A stretch of DNA of 64,000 nucleotides from Lutimonas vermicola (GCF_038433205.1 NZ_JBCDNA010000002.1:806001-870000); one strand, 5' to 3'; positions 54,777 through 62,934 are shown, numbered from the stretch's first letter. Numbers and translations: made by a program. Notes: generated from the letters alone by a model not told the origin.

Positions 54777-55403
54777 GTGAAGTTTAAAAGTCAAGGTGAA
54801 TATAAAATAAAATCTATTAATTTGTTAAATGCACTTGAAATTGAGTTTACTAAAAACCTAACCCAATTAGACCTTGTACTAAAATATTACAATTTGGTCG
54901 TTAAAAGCTCTTTTGAGTTTATGAAAATCAATAGTAATGATTCCATATTAAATGACCGTTACCATATGAGGCTTCTTTTACAAAATACAAGTTGGAACTG
55001 GACTTTCGGCCCACAAAATGGTGCATTGCAATCTGGTAAAGCTTCAGGTGAAATCAATCTTATTGAGAATGCAACCTTAACTAATATGCTTTTTAGCTGA
55101 GGAGATGTGGTGGCAGATGCCCAAGAAAATGAAGAAAGAGCCTTATATACACGACTGGAAGGAGACCATGTAATTGCAAAGCACATACGAAATATAGACT
55201 ATAGAAGCACTGACAGAAGAGAGTTAGGTAAAAGTAAATTTAATTCAGATTATAAGGGATTAGTCTTGGATCCTTTGCTTGAAGATTATATTTCAAATCG
55301 TTATGCAAGGATGTTGGATGCTGTCAATGAATTAAATGATGTGAGAGATCTTAATGTAAGAATTTTACAGCTGATTGAAAAAGAGCTCAATACGAACTCA
55401 TAA
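54777..55403 (+). pseudogene. DUF6090 body lacking the membrane head, with internal TGA
   Basis: One frame runs from 54777 (GTG) to 55403 and is broken only by TGA at 55098-55100. It reads SINLLNALEIEFTKNLTQLD, GPQNGALQSGKASGEINLIE, NATLTNMLFS-stop-GDVVADAQENEERALYTRL and DYISNRYARMLDAVNELNDV. This is a long-type DUF6090 body; the family has LLFSWEDVV at the stop, so Trp TGG became TGA. The MINFFR head and helix are missing and the frame is closed just upstream (TAA 54768). The two halves look like two short ORFs but are one gene. Confidence 0.78.
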
Positions 55404-55731
55404 AAAATAAAAGCAGCGAAACCAAGTAACAGTTTTTATAAGTTGTTCGTAACATGCTAAAACAAAAGAACCTCAAATTTCCCTGAAGTTTTTCTCATGA
55501 TAGTTATCGGGAAACTATCTAAGAACTTGTCCTGCCCACGGTGGATAAACTCATAATGATCGCTTATTCTGAACCGGAACATAAGGCCAGCACTTCATGA
55601 CTATCTTAAGCAGGAACAGGAGACATTTGTGAATGGAAAGATGATTTTGAGTTTGTTGATCTATCCAATTAATGCCAACATTTGGTCCATGAACCTTTTT
55701 AATGGCTCATGGACAATGTTGTGTGCATTTT
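55404..55731. other. Intergenic region with two hairpins
   Basis: GATAGTT/AACTATC (55499-55519) and an extended hairpin AACATT-tg-GTCCATGA / TCATGGAC-AATGTT (55677-55720). The latter lies 12 bases after the stop of the next minus-strand gene and may end its transcript, though a T-tract is missing. No gene seen. Confidence 0.45.
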
Positions 55732-57363
55732 TTAATGTTCTTCAACAACAATAAGATCATCCTCTGTGAAATACCTGTTTTTTTCGTAATTGGCTTTGCA
55801 GTATTCCAATGCCTCTTTTCCTTTTTCAACCTCCACCTTGTTGTCAAGAGAAAGTTTGGCGATATGGTAGGTGATGCCTAAATAGTATTCTTTTGAAAGC
55901 GTCTCCCTGCTTTTTTCGAGAAATGCGATCCCTTCGGCAATTTTACCTTCATTTTGGTATGACTCGACTGCCCTGAAAATATTGGCGTAAAATACCCTAG
56001 GTTCTACCCTTTCAAACTCCTGGAACGACTGGTTATAAGCTTCTATAGTTTCTGGGTACATACCCATGAGAAAGTAGCCATTGGCAATGTTAACAGGGTC
56101 GAAGCCTCCATTATTCCACATCTTGTGTTCTTCAAACAAAGCCAGGGCATATTCGTACTGTTCTTTATTTTTATTATTTATAATGCCCATATAATAGCCT
56201 TCCAGGTCAGCTCTGCTGATATGGCCCTTGATTCCATAATTCTGCTCGATGTTCGCCAAATAGTTTTCGCCATAATCAACTACCGTAGGATAGGCTTCCA
56301 TGTTATTGTAGTCGTAAAAGATAAGTTTTAATCCATCGATCAGCGCGTTAGGTACAACTGTTATATGGTCAGCCTGATAGGTTTGCTTTGAGAATTTTAT
56401 TTGAGCGTTAGGGGTGCTCTGATACAGACTTTCAAAAGTATTTCCCGCCTCAATTCTATCCGGAGAGTCTAGGGTCGCATTGGCTATGAAATTATATATT
56501 TTTTTGCCCTTATAGCGCTCAAAAAACCCGGTCAATTCTTCTTTGCATTCAGGCTTTGAGATAAAGGAAGTTGAAAGGCTGATAAACCCTCTGAAAGGAT
56601 TGTCTTTATGTAACAGCAACATATGGTTGTACTCAGCACCGTTCGAGTGACCTATCATCGTATTGAAGCCGGAAGTACTATAACTGGCATCAATAAAAGG
56701 GATGAGCTCTTGCAATAAATAATCGGTGAAATACGCCCCGCTCTTTACGTTATAGAGCTCTTTATTTCGGTTTTTATGAACTATCGCTACCAAAATGGAC
56801 TCGGGAATAACATTGAAACTGTTTCGAGAAAGCGCATTGATATAAGACTTAGCTACTTGAAAGTTATCGGTGGAACCATCCGTCATATAGATAACGGGAT
56901 ACTTCTTTTCGGGCGTGTAGTTATCCGGAAGATATACATAGAACATTCGTTTGTCTCCCATAAGTTTTGACTCAATATATTTTATATCGTAATCGAGCCC
57001 AAGTTTGTCACTTTCTATATTATCCATCCAGGTTTTTACCGTGAAGGTGGTCTCAGACCTCTCATCCAGAATTCTGAGGTTTGGATTATCTGAGAGGCTT
57101 TTCATTATACCCTCCTTGTCCCAACTGCCTCTGGTGAATTTAAATTCTGCAGGAAAAGTAAGCTTAAGTTCGATTTCTCTTTCCCGGTCAGAAATCTTCC
57201 TCATTTTTATTTTATCAGGTTCCCAGTTACCTAAAGCGTCTTGATTACCTACAATATAAACTTCGTCGGTTATATCTGGTACCGATACTTTAATTGTGGT
57301 TAACTCCTGTCCAAAAGAAATAAAAAAAAGCAGTGTAAAAATGAGTGTCAATAATGTTTTCAT
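55732..57363 (-). CDS. Secreted esterase with N-terminal CBM20-like and C-terminal TPR region
   Basis: ATG 57363 is preferred (MKTLLTLIFTLLFFISFGQ); the frame opens earlier with TTG at 57390. The order is: signal; starch-binding CBM20-like module (about 25-115 of the longer form; VYIVGNQDALGNWEPDKIKM); a Fes/esterase-D domain (FYVYLPDNYTPEKKYPVIYMTDG, nucleophile Ser in MIGHSNGAEYN, His in ADHITVVP); and TPR-like helices to the end (GGFDPVNIANGYFLMGMYPETIEAYNQSF). The carbohydrate module suggests a sugar-ester or glucan-linked substrate, but the module in this group often lost binding. Complete. Confidence 0.82.
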   Translation of the reverse strand: MKTLLTLIFTLLFFISFGQELTTIKVSVPDITDEVYIVGNQDALGNWEPDKIKMRKISDREREIELKLTFPAEFKFTRGSWDKEGIMKSLSDNPNLRILDERSETTFTVKTWMDNIESDKLGLDYDIKYIESKLMGDKRMFYVYLPDNYTPEKKYPVIYMTDGSTDNFQVAKSYINALSRNSFNVIPESILVAIVHKNRNKELYNVKSGAYFTDYLLQELIPFIDASYSTSGFNTMIGHSNGAEYNHMLLLHKDNPFRGFISLSTSFISKPECKEELTGFFERYKGKKIYNFIANATLDSPDRIEAGNTFESLYQSTPNAQIKFSKQTYQADHITVVPNALIDGLKLIFYDYNNMEAYPTVVDYGENYLANIEQNYGIKGHISRADLEGYYMGIINNKNKEQYEYALALFEEHKMWNNGGFDPVNIANGYFLMGMYPETIEAYNQSFQEFERVEPRVFYANIFRAVESYQNEGKIAEGIAFLEKSRETLSKEYYLGITYHIAKLSLDNKVEVEKGKEALEYCKANYEKNRYFTEDDLIVVEEH

Positions 57364-57384
57364 GTAATGTTTTGTTTTAATCGC

Positions 57385-57500
57385 ACACAACGGTTTGGGT
57401 ATGAGTTAGCCCTCGACAACGGATTCATTGTTATTTAAAATTTTTACCGGTTTTGATGTTCATGATGGGGCAATTGTGCGTAACCAATGTTGGCGCTAAA
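57385..57500. repeat. Junction motif ACAACGGTTTGGGTATGAG ... ATGTTGGC
   Basis: ACAACGGTTTGGGTATGAG near 57387 and ATGTTGGCGC near 57488 bracket about 100 bases. A similar pair (AACGGGTTTGTATAAGATTAG near 62943; ATGTTGGCAAC near 63069) lies upstream of the 61698 gene, and the first half recurs near 58365, 47553 and 8412. In Bacteroidota I associate such words with repeat-bounded gene cassettes; that is not proven here. The rest of 57364-57689 shows no gene. Confidence 0.45.
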
Positions 57501-57689
57501 TTTTAGGTTCGTTTTAACTATGACGAATTACGGACTGTTCTGTTACATTGTGCCGACGGTTAGTGGTATGGTTAGTTCGGGATTAAGGGCTTTTCCCTAT
57601 CGGGTTACAGTATATTTTGGAGCAGGCTAATACACTCCGAAAACTAATGAAAACCTTATTAACTATACCAAGTATTGTATGTTCCTTTT

Positions 57690-58313
57690 TTATTCAATTA
57701 TTTTAGCAATATCATTACCTGCTAAACTATGCACATTCTTTGTGATTTTTTCTATTTTCCAGTCCCACCATTTGAGTTCCAGCAGTTTTGCAATTTTGTC
57801 TTCTGAAAATCGCTTTTTTATTTCGATTGCAGGATTTCCTCCAACAATTGAATAAGGTTCAACGTCTTTAACAACAGTGGAATTTGTTGCAATTATTGCT
57901 CCATCTCCAATCGTGACTCCTGCCATAATTGTTGCATTATATCCGATCCAAACATCGTTTCCAATATTTATGTCTCCTTTTTGGGGATAAGATTTTCCGT
58001 CCATTGCTTTTCCCCATCCTTTTCCGAAAATCGCAAATGGATAAGAGGTAATCGCATTTGTCAAATGATTCGCTCCGTTCATTATAAATTTAACGTCTGA
58101 AGCAATCATACAAAACTTTCCAATTATTAACTTGTCACCTATGAAATCAAAATGGTATTTTACATTTTTTTCAAAATTTTCAACATTATCGAAGTCGTCA
58201 TAGTATGTGTAGTCACCAACTATAATGTTAGGATTTTTTACAACATTCTTCAAAAAACAAAGTCTGTCGTAATTATCAAGTGGAAATTTTGTGTCTTTAT
58301 TTGGTTCTGCCAT
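57690..58313 (-). CDS. Vat/CatB-type xenobiotic acetyltransferase
   Basis: A 207-residue left-handed beta-helix enzyme. It keeps the hexapeptide repeats (IGDKLIIGKFCMIASDVKFIM, IGNDVWIGYNATIMAGVTIGDGAIIATNSTV), the catalytic His83 in MNGANHLTN and the ending PYSIVGGNPAIEIKKRF. NPNIIVGDYTYYDD and the order of motifs match streptogramin A (Vat) and CatB acetyltransferases very closely. It may acetylate streptogramin, chloramphenicol or another hydroxyl compound using acetyl-CoA. The flanking junction motifs suggest it could have moved as a single gene. Confidence 0.9.
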   Translation of the reverse strand: MAEPNKDTKFPLDNYDRLCFLKNVVKNPNIIVGDYTYYDDFDNVENFEKNVKYHFDFIGDKLIIGKFCMIASDVKFIMNGANHLTNAITSYPFAIFGKGWGKAMDGKSYPQKGDINIGNDVWIGYNATIMAGVTIGDGAIIATNSTVVKDVEPYSIVGGNPAIEIKKRFSEDKIAKLLELKWWDWKIEKITKNVHSLAGNDIAKIIE

Positions 58314-58353
58314 AATTCTTTATCTATTAGCTTTGTCTCTCATTTAAATCAAG

Positions 58354-58480
58354 TACAACGGTGTTGAATAAGATCCAATGCGTGGATTAAGCACCTAATT
58401 TAGCAAATACAAACTGAACCTGCCTGCCGGCGGGCAGGTAGAAAATCCCCAAGGACTTTCATTAGCAGGCTTTAAACAGC
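58354..58480. repeat. Junction motif, palindrome and ACCTAATTTAGCAA element
   Basis: ACAACGGTGTTGAATAAGATCC (58365), then CACCTAATTTAGCAA (58396) also found at 47592, then CCTGCCTGCCGGCGGGCAGG (58420), then AAGGACTTTC. At 47592-47650 the order ACCTAATTTAGCAA ... GAGGACTTTT occurs without the palindrome, so the palindrome looks inserted into an older repeat. Confidence 0.6.
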
Positions 58481-58504
58481 AATTAATTTTATACGGTGCT
58501 GGGA

Positions 58505-58645
58505 TTAGTTATTGTTTATTTCAGATTCTATATTGACCCATTTAACTTTCCATTCTTTTTCTAAATGTTCGCCAGTTATAAAAAAAAGAAACCTATTATT
58601 AGGTGTTACATATGGATTTCCTTGTCCCTTATTGTTGGTTTTCAA
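58505..58645 (-). pseudogene. PD40/TolB-like protein, C-terminal fragment
   Basis: On the minus strand a 46-codon open stretch reads KGQGNPYVTPNNRFLFF, ITGEHLEKEWKVKWVNIESE and a TAA at 58505-58507. GNPYVTPDGRFLFF...WVN is a typical last blade of secreted PD40 proteins. The rest of the gene is missing and the frame is closed upstream at TAA. An assignment based on only 46 residues. Confidence 0.5.
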
Positions 58646-58655
58646 TTAATTTTTT

Positions 58656-58685
58656 ACCCGAGTGAATCATCATTCGGGTTTTTTA
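58656..58685 (+). terminator. Rho-independent terminator, no gene in front
   Basis: ACCCGAGTGA pairs with TCATTCGGGT (one G-T pair) around ATCA, followed by TTTTTT. It points to the plus strand but there is no plus-strand gene upstream, so it is probably left over from a lost gene. Confidence 0.75.
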
Positions 58686-58816
58686 TGGTCTCACTGATAA
58701 AGATCATTGCTTAAATTAATTAAAGGGCTTATATTCTGCCTGATGTTAAAGACGATCAATTTCCATTTTAGAAAGTTAGCAAATTGACACAAGCAAATAT
58801 TAATGAAACTTTATAA

Positions 58817-59245
58817 ATGAGTATTATGAAAACTTTAATAATGATTATTTCGATTTTAGGGTTTGTAAATTTAAGTAGTTGTACCCAAAAAACAGACGTA
58901 AGTAAACTGCTTGATAATTCCGAAACGAGAAGTGAAATTTTTGAGGCAATTGCGAGCGACCATGACTATATGATGTCATTTATGGAATCAATGCAAAGTA
59001 ATGAACATGCGATGCAAATGATGCAAGGTAATAGGATGATGATGGGAAACATGATGAAGGGGAGTGGTATGCATATGATGATGAAAGATAGTATGATGAT
59101 GCACGATATGATGGGAAACATGATGACAAACAAAAAAATGATGGGGAATATGATGCAAATGATGAACGATGAGGGAATGATGAGCAACGAATGTATGCAA
59201 GCCATCATGAAAACAATGAATGGTAAAGGTATGAATGGGATGTGA
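58817..59245 (+). CDS. Methionine-rich lipoprotein, likely copper binding
   Basis: A 142-residue product with a lipoprotein signal (MIISILGFVNLSSC, Cys22; ATG 58826 is an alternative start giving the same signal). About 39 of 142 residues are Met, in runs such as MMMGNMMKG, HMMMKDSMMMHDMMGNMM and KKMMGNMMQMM, with a few His between. Met/His runs in the periplasm usually bind Cu(I) or Ag(I). ETRSEIFEAIASDHDYMMSFME may be a short helical head. It is first of a three-gene cluster with a SHOCT protein and a His/Asn/Met-rich lipoprotein. The exact family is unknown. Confidence 0.72.
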   Translation: MSIMKTLIMIISILGFVNLSSCTQKTDVSKLLDNSETRSEIFEAIASDHDYMMSFMESMQSNEHAMQMMQGNRMMMGNMMKGSGMHMMMKDSMMMHDMMGNMMTNKKMMGNMMQMMNDEGMMSNECMQAIMKTMNGKGMNGM

Positions 59246-59314
59246 ATGATCAACCAAGATGAAGATAATAAGTAATTATAAAAAATATTTAACCAGTAAA
59301 AGATTAGTTTAATT

Positions 59315-59533
59315 ATGCATCACGGTGACGGATATTTTTGGGGAATGTATTTTTTATGGTGGATTGCAGGGTTATTTGTGCTGATTGGAATTTTCTGGTT
59401 TCTTTATCAAACATCTTTGAGAAGGTCAAAAAAAGATGACTCTTTAGAAATCCTTAAAAAACGATTTGCTAATGGTCAAATCTCGAAAGAAGAATATGAA
59501 GAGTCAAAGAAAATTTTAGAAGAAGATCTTTAA
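59315..59533 (+). CDS. Small SHOCT-domain membrane protein
   Basis: A 72-residue protein: short His-containing start (MHHGDGYFWGM), one membrane helix (YFLWWIAGLFVLIGIFWFLYQ) and a C-terminal SHOCT motif (LEILKKRFANGQISKEEYEESKKILEEDL), which typically mediates oligomers. Proteins of this make are often near copper genes. It is 69 bases after the Met-rich gene and probably co-transcribed. Confidence 0.85.
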   Translation: MHHGDGYFWGMYFLWWIAGLFVLIGIFWFLYQTSLRRSKKDDSLEILKKRFANGQISKEEYEESKKILEEDL

Positions 59534-59725
59534 TTATTTAAAAACTAAATAAATCCTCTGATTATTATACAGTTAACTCTTTTTGCATCTGGTGTGCAAC
59601 GGTCTTAACAAGCATCCTCGAAGAAATTTTTAGCTCAAAATTAGTTTTTCACCAGTTGACTTATATCATTGTTTAAAGCCCTGTTGTTACCTACATTTGA
59701 TTGCTTAATCAAACATCATTAAATT

Positions 59726-60232
59726 ATGAGACATCTTATTCTAGGGCTTTTCTTTCTCACACTTGTGTTTATTGGTTGCAGTGAATCTAATGATATGGAA
59801 CTTGATAAGCTCTCAGGAACCTATGTGGGAGTCATAGACGGTGTAAACCTGGCAAAATCATTAGATGTAAAATCTCAAGGCTCTTTTACAGCAGAAGTTA
59901 GGGTTAGAGGGAACCTATTGGAAGTTAATTGCATCGGACCAGAATTCAATGCAGAGTTTATGCTCGAATATTATGAACATAATGGCGGTTATATGGTGTG
60001 CCTGGCCGGTGAAGATTATAAAAATCTTTACGGCTCCGGACACGGGGCAATGAATGGGAATCATATGAATGGCATGCAAACAAATGGTACTCCATGGATG
60101 AATCATTTAAATAATGCTCATCAATCAAATGAAAATCATTCTAATGGAAGTTTCGATCTAAATCATCATACTTTTGTTTGCACATTTTCATGGAATGGCC
60201 AACCAGTGACCTTCAATGGAATAAAACAATAA
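59726..60232 (+). CDS. Lipoprotein with His/Asn/Met-rich tail
   Basis: A 168-residue protein with a lipoprotein signal (LILGLFFLTLVFIGC, Cys18). Residues 30-95 form a soluble beta-rich domain (GTYVGVIDGVNLAKSL, SFTAEVRVRGNLLEVNCIG). From residue about 100 the sequence is rich in His, Asn and Met: GSGHGAMNGNHMNGMQTNG, WMNHLNNAHQSNENHSNG, LNHHTFVCTF. The tail is a likely metal-binding region. Third gene of the Met/SHOCT/His cluster; spacing of 192 bases to the second. I do not recognise the domain. Confidence 0.68.
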   Translation: MRHLILGLFFLTLVFIGCSESNDMELDKLSGTYVGVIDGVNLAKSLDVKSQGSFTAEVRVRGNLLEVNCIGPEFNAEFMLEYYEHNGGYMVCLAGEDYKNLYGSGHGAMNGNHMNGMQTNGTPWMNHLNNAHQSNENHSNGSFDLNHHTFVCTFSWNGQPVTFNGIKQ

Positions 60233-60338
60233 TAAGGTTTATCACTACTTTTTATAAAAGGTATACTTCAGGAAATTTGCGTACCCAAAGCTTTGCCTTT
60301 CAAGGGATAAATATGTTATATGACTGAATAACCTACTG

Positions 60339-60425
60339 AAAAAAAACTTCAGTAAGGGGCTAAGTGAGAAGTGAGAAGTGAAATTCGTCTTTTCTTAGTC
60401 CTTAGTCCTTAGTCCTTAGTCCTTA
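60339..60425. repeat. CTTCAGTAAGGGG, GTGAGAAGTGAGA array and AGTCCTT array
   Basis: AAAAAAAACTTCAGTAAGG (60342) is followed by TAAGTGAGAAGTGAGAAG (60361) and then TTAGTCC repeated four times (60394-60425). The first two parts recur at 48949 and 51023. The remainder of 60233-60660 has no gene; TATATTTA (about 60558) is a weak promoter candidate. Confidence 0.65.
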
Positions 60426-60660
60426 AAACTTAATACTTATTATTACGGTCTGGACCGGACTCTTTCCACCCATTTAAAAAATTGTATTACAGCAATATAT
60501 CTTAACCTGACGATTCCAATTTCCTTTAGCTAACCTCAACATATCGTCAATTTTACTATATTTAGACTTCAACATCCTATTTATAGGTTTTTGCTGGATA
60601 AGTTGTTATTGTCGTATCAAATCCTTTATTTAGGCTTTTATTTATTAATACCAGTTTAGA

Positions 60661-61653
60661 ATGAAGATAGTGAAACGAATTGTTATAGTATTATTGGTCA
60701 TTGTCCTTTTAGGAGGAATAGGCGGCTTTTTTTATTTCAAAAACAAATTCATGGGGGCCGGGCCTAATGAACTCACGTTGTCAAACCTTGGTGAACCCTT
60801 TGATTTTGTTTGGGGGAGCTCTAAATTCAATGGTAAGGAAGAACCAAATGCATTCATGTTTGTCCCTGTGACTATTCCCGGAGTAGACCGCACCTTTCAT
60901 ATGCAATTTGATACGGGTGCTCCTTCCACGGTACTGTTTTATGAAACAGTGCAATCCATCAATGAAAAATATGGAGATATTTTCCAGTTAGATACGATCG
61001 ACAACCAATTACTGGTAACAGATGTATCTATGAAGGTGGGGACTGTTCATCTTGAGGCAAACAAAATTTTTTTTAGAGGTCGCTCAAACAAAATTGATTG
61101 GTCGGATAGCACTTCAATTATTAAGATAGGATCTATAGGATCAGACTTTATGGAGAAGCATCCTTTAGTAATGGATTATAAAAATCAGAAAATTACCCTT
61201 GCTGAATCGGTTCCCGCAGACATTGAAGAAAAGGCGGATTTCTTACCGTTTACCTTCGATGGCAGAAAGGTGTTTTTGTCGGCCAAACTAAATAATGAAC
61301 CCGCAAGTTTGTGGTATGATTCAGGTTCGAGTGCATTTGAGTTGATTGTGGAAGAAAGTACATTTTTGGAATTAGCCAAGCCCGGGGCTGAGAGGGAAAC
61401 CTTTGTTGGAAATTCATGGGGTAAAGGGGTAACAGTTCATAATATTGCCAGTAATGGAGTGTTTGAATTTGGTTCAGTTTCAGTGCCTCTTACTTACGTT
61501 ACCTATATGGAATGGCCCAACAAACTGCAGGCGTTTATCATAAAGGCCTCTAATATAGGAGGTGATCTAGGGGGCATGACAGGGAATAAATTATTTTTAG
61601 GAAAAACGTTGGTTTTAGATGCTCCCAATTTGCGTTATACAGTTATTGAGTGA
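60661..61653 (+). CDS. Membrane-anchored two-lobed aspartic protease-like protein
   Basis: A 330-residue protein with an N-terminal membrane anchor (VIVLLVIVLLGGIGGFFYF). Two aspartic motifs occur one per half: MQFDTGAPST (Asp84) and LWYDSGSSAF (Asp220), about 136 residues apart. The second half ends with GNKLFLGKTLVLDAPNLRYTVIE. In retropepsin-like bacterial proteins usually one DTG is seen per chain; a pair suggests a single-chain two-domain enzyme like pepsin, or a duplicated retropepsin fold. Activity and substrate are unknown. Confidence 0.7.
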   Translation: MKIVKRIVIVLLVIVLLGGIGGFFYFKNKFMGAGPNELTLSNLGEPFDFVWGSSKFNGKEEPNAFMFVPVTIPGVDRTFHMQFDTGAPSTVLFYETVQSINEKYGDIFQLDTIDNQLLVTDVSMKVGTVHLEANKIFFRGRSNKIDWSDSTSIIKIGSIGSDFMEKHPLVMDYKNQKITLAESVPADIEEKADFLPFTFDGRKVFLSAKLNNEPASLWYDSGSSAFELIVEESTFLELAKPGAERETFVGNSWGKGVTVHNIASNGVFEFGSVSVPLTYVTYMEWPNKLQAFIIKASNIGGDLGGMTGNKLFLGKTLVLDAPNLRYTVIE

Positions 61654-61697
61654 GTTTAATAGGCTTTTGAAAGTTTCCAATTTTATTTCCACAATTC

Positions 61698-62876
61698 TTA
61701 TTTCTTAGCATACTTTAGAAGTGTTCGGTATACGTCTCTTATATCTGTTGTGTCGTTTTCTGTATCAGATGTATTTGCGAATACAATAATTCCAATTCCA
61801 TTTTCCCTTAAAAAATAAGCATGAGTCAGCACACCCAAATCACTGCCACTATGACCAATTTTTTCTGAATCTACAGTCCAAAAAACACCTTTTCTAAAAT
61901 CAGATGAAATGGGGTCTTTCATCATTTCTTTGTAACTCTCAGGGGTTAACAAATTGCCTTCACCTTCATATCCACGAATCATAGTACTTAAAAAGGTACT
62001 GTAATCGACTATGTTTGTCATCAAATTGCCATCAGGATAGGTTATTAAATCAGCATGTGGCATAGCATATCCAAACCAGTATAAAGTTGAAGCATTCTTG
62101 GGTTGGTAATTTTTTCCGCCCCAACCTGAACTATCCATTTGAAGCGGTTCTATGATCTGTTTATTTATAAACTCGGCATAATTTTCTCCTGTTGCTCTTT
62201 CAATAATATAAGCGGCAATATTTGCTCCCATATTACTGTACTTATAAGTGCTTCCCGGGCGGTTGGCAGAAAAATTTTGCGCTGGGTTATACCAAATTTG
62301 ACCCTCTACATATTGCTTTTTAATAAATTCGGCTATCGGCATCATTTCATTTTCATTAAACAATTCTACCCATGTTTTTACTTCTGCCTTTAACTCGTTA
62401 TCGGTAAAATCATTATAAAAGGGAGGGATTTTATTTTTGAATATATACGTTCTGTCATAAGAATCTCCATCAAGAATACCTGAGGTATGGTTTACCAGTT
62501 GTTGTATGGTGATGTTTTCATTTGGAAAATTAGGATTGTATATTTTAAAAGGTAAATAGTCATTTATATGATCATTCAAATGTAATTTTTCCATTTCCTG
62601 AGCTTTCATTACTGCAACGGCAAGCAATGTTTTAGAAATAGAAGCAATAGGTTGTACCGTTTGAATCGTGTAAGGAGATTTGGTATCCTTATCGGCATAA
62701 CCAAAACCTTTTGCGAACATAATGCCATCTTTATTTACAATAGCCACACCAAAACCAACAAGATTATTTTCCTTACTTAATTTGTTCAACTCAATAGTAA
62801 TGGAATCATTAATACTTTGTGCTTTGATTGATGTGTTTATAGCCAGGAGTAAGACCAGCATCATTGTTTTTTTCAT
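61698..62876 (-). CDS. Secreted serine hydrolase, class C beta-lactamase/PBP-like
   Basis: A 392-residue protein with a signal peptide (MMLVLLLAINTSIKAQ). The SxxK motif is Ser79-Ile-Ser-Lys82 (QPIASISKTLLAVAV), followed by the Tyr-x-Asn motif YSNMGANIAAYI and a C-terminal HSGSDLG in place of KTG. The DUF3471 domain of some relatives is not evident. Members are peptidases, esterases or transacylases more often than true beta-lactamases. It is convergent with the protease-like gene, 44 bases apart. Confidence 0.88.
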   Translation of the reverse strand: MKKTMMLVLLLAINTSIKAQSINDSITIELNKLSKENNLVGFGVAIVNKDGIMFAKGFGYADKDTKSPYTIQTVQPIASISKTLLAVAVMKAQEMEKLHLNDHINDYLPFKIYNPNFPNENITIQQLVNHTSGILDGDSYDRTYIFKNKIPPFYNDFTDNELKAEVKTWVELFNENEMMPIAEFIKKQYVEGQIWYNPAQNFSANRPGSTYKYSNMGANIAAYIIERATGENYAEFINKQIIEPLQMDSSGWGGKNYQPKNASTLYWFGYAMPHADLITYPDGNLMTNIVDYSTFLSTMIRGYEGEGNLLTPESYKEMMKDPISSDFRKGVFWTVDSEKIGHSGSDLGVLTHAYFLRENGIGIIVFANTSDTENDTTDIRDVYRTLLKYAKK

Positions 62877-62934
62877 TAATGTCTGTTTTGTTCAAAAGAT
62901 GACGAATAGAAGATTCTTTTGTTACGCTATTCTT

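Noticed and set aside
20763..55403. TGA read as Trp (altered genetic code)
   Set aside because: TGA clearly ends good genes (33130, 59245, 61653) and Trp is coded by TGG throughout, so the TGA at conserved Trp marks pseudogenes.
55107..55403. Separate 98-residue gene
   Set aside because: It is in the same frame as 54777 and continues the DUF6090 body after an internal TGA, so it is the second half of one pseudogene.
58966..59257. Minus-strand His- or Ile-rich ORFs opposite the Met-rich gene
   Set aside because: ATG runs read backwards give CAT; the plus-strand frame has a lipoprotein signal and a fitting operon.
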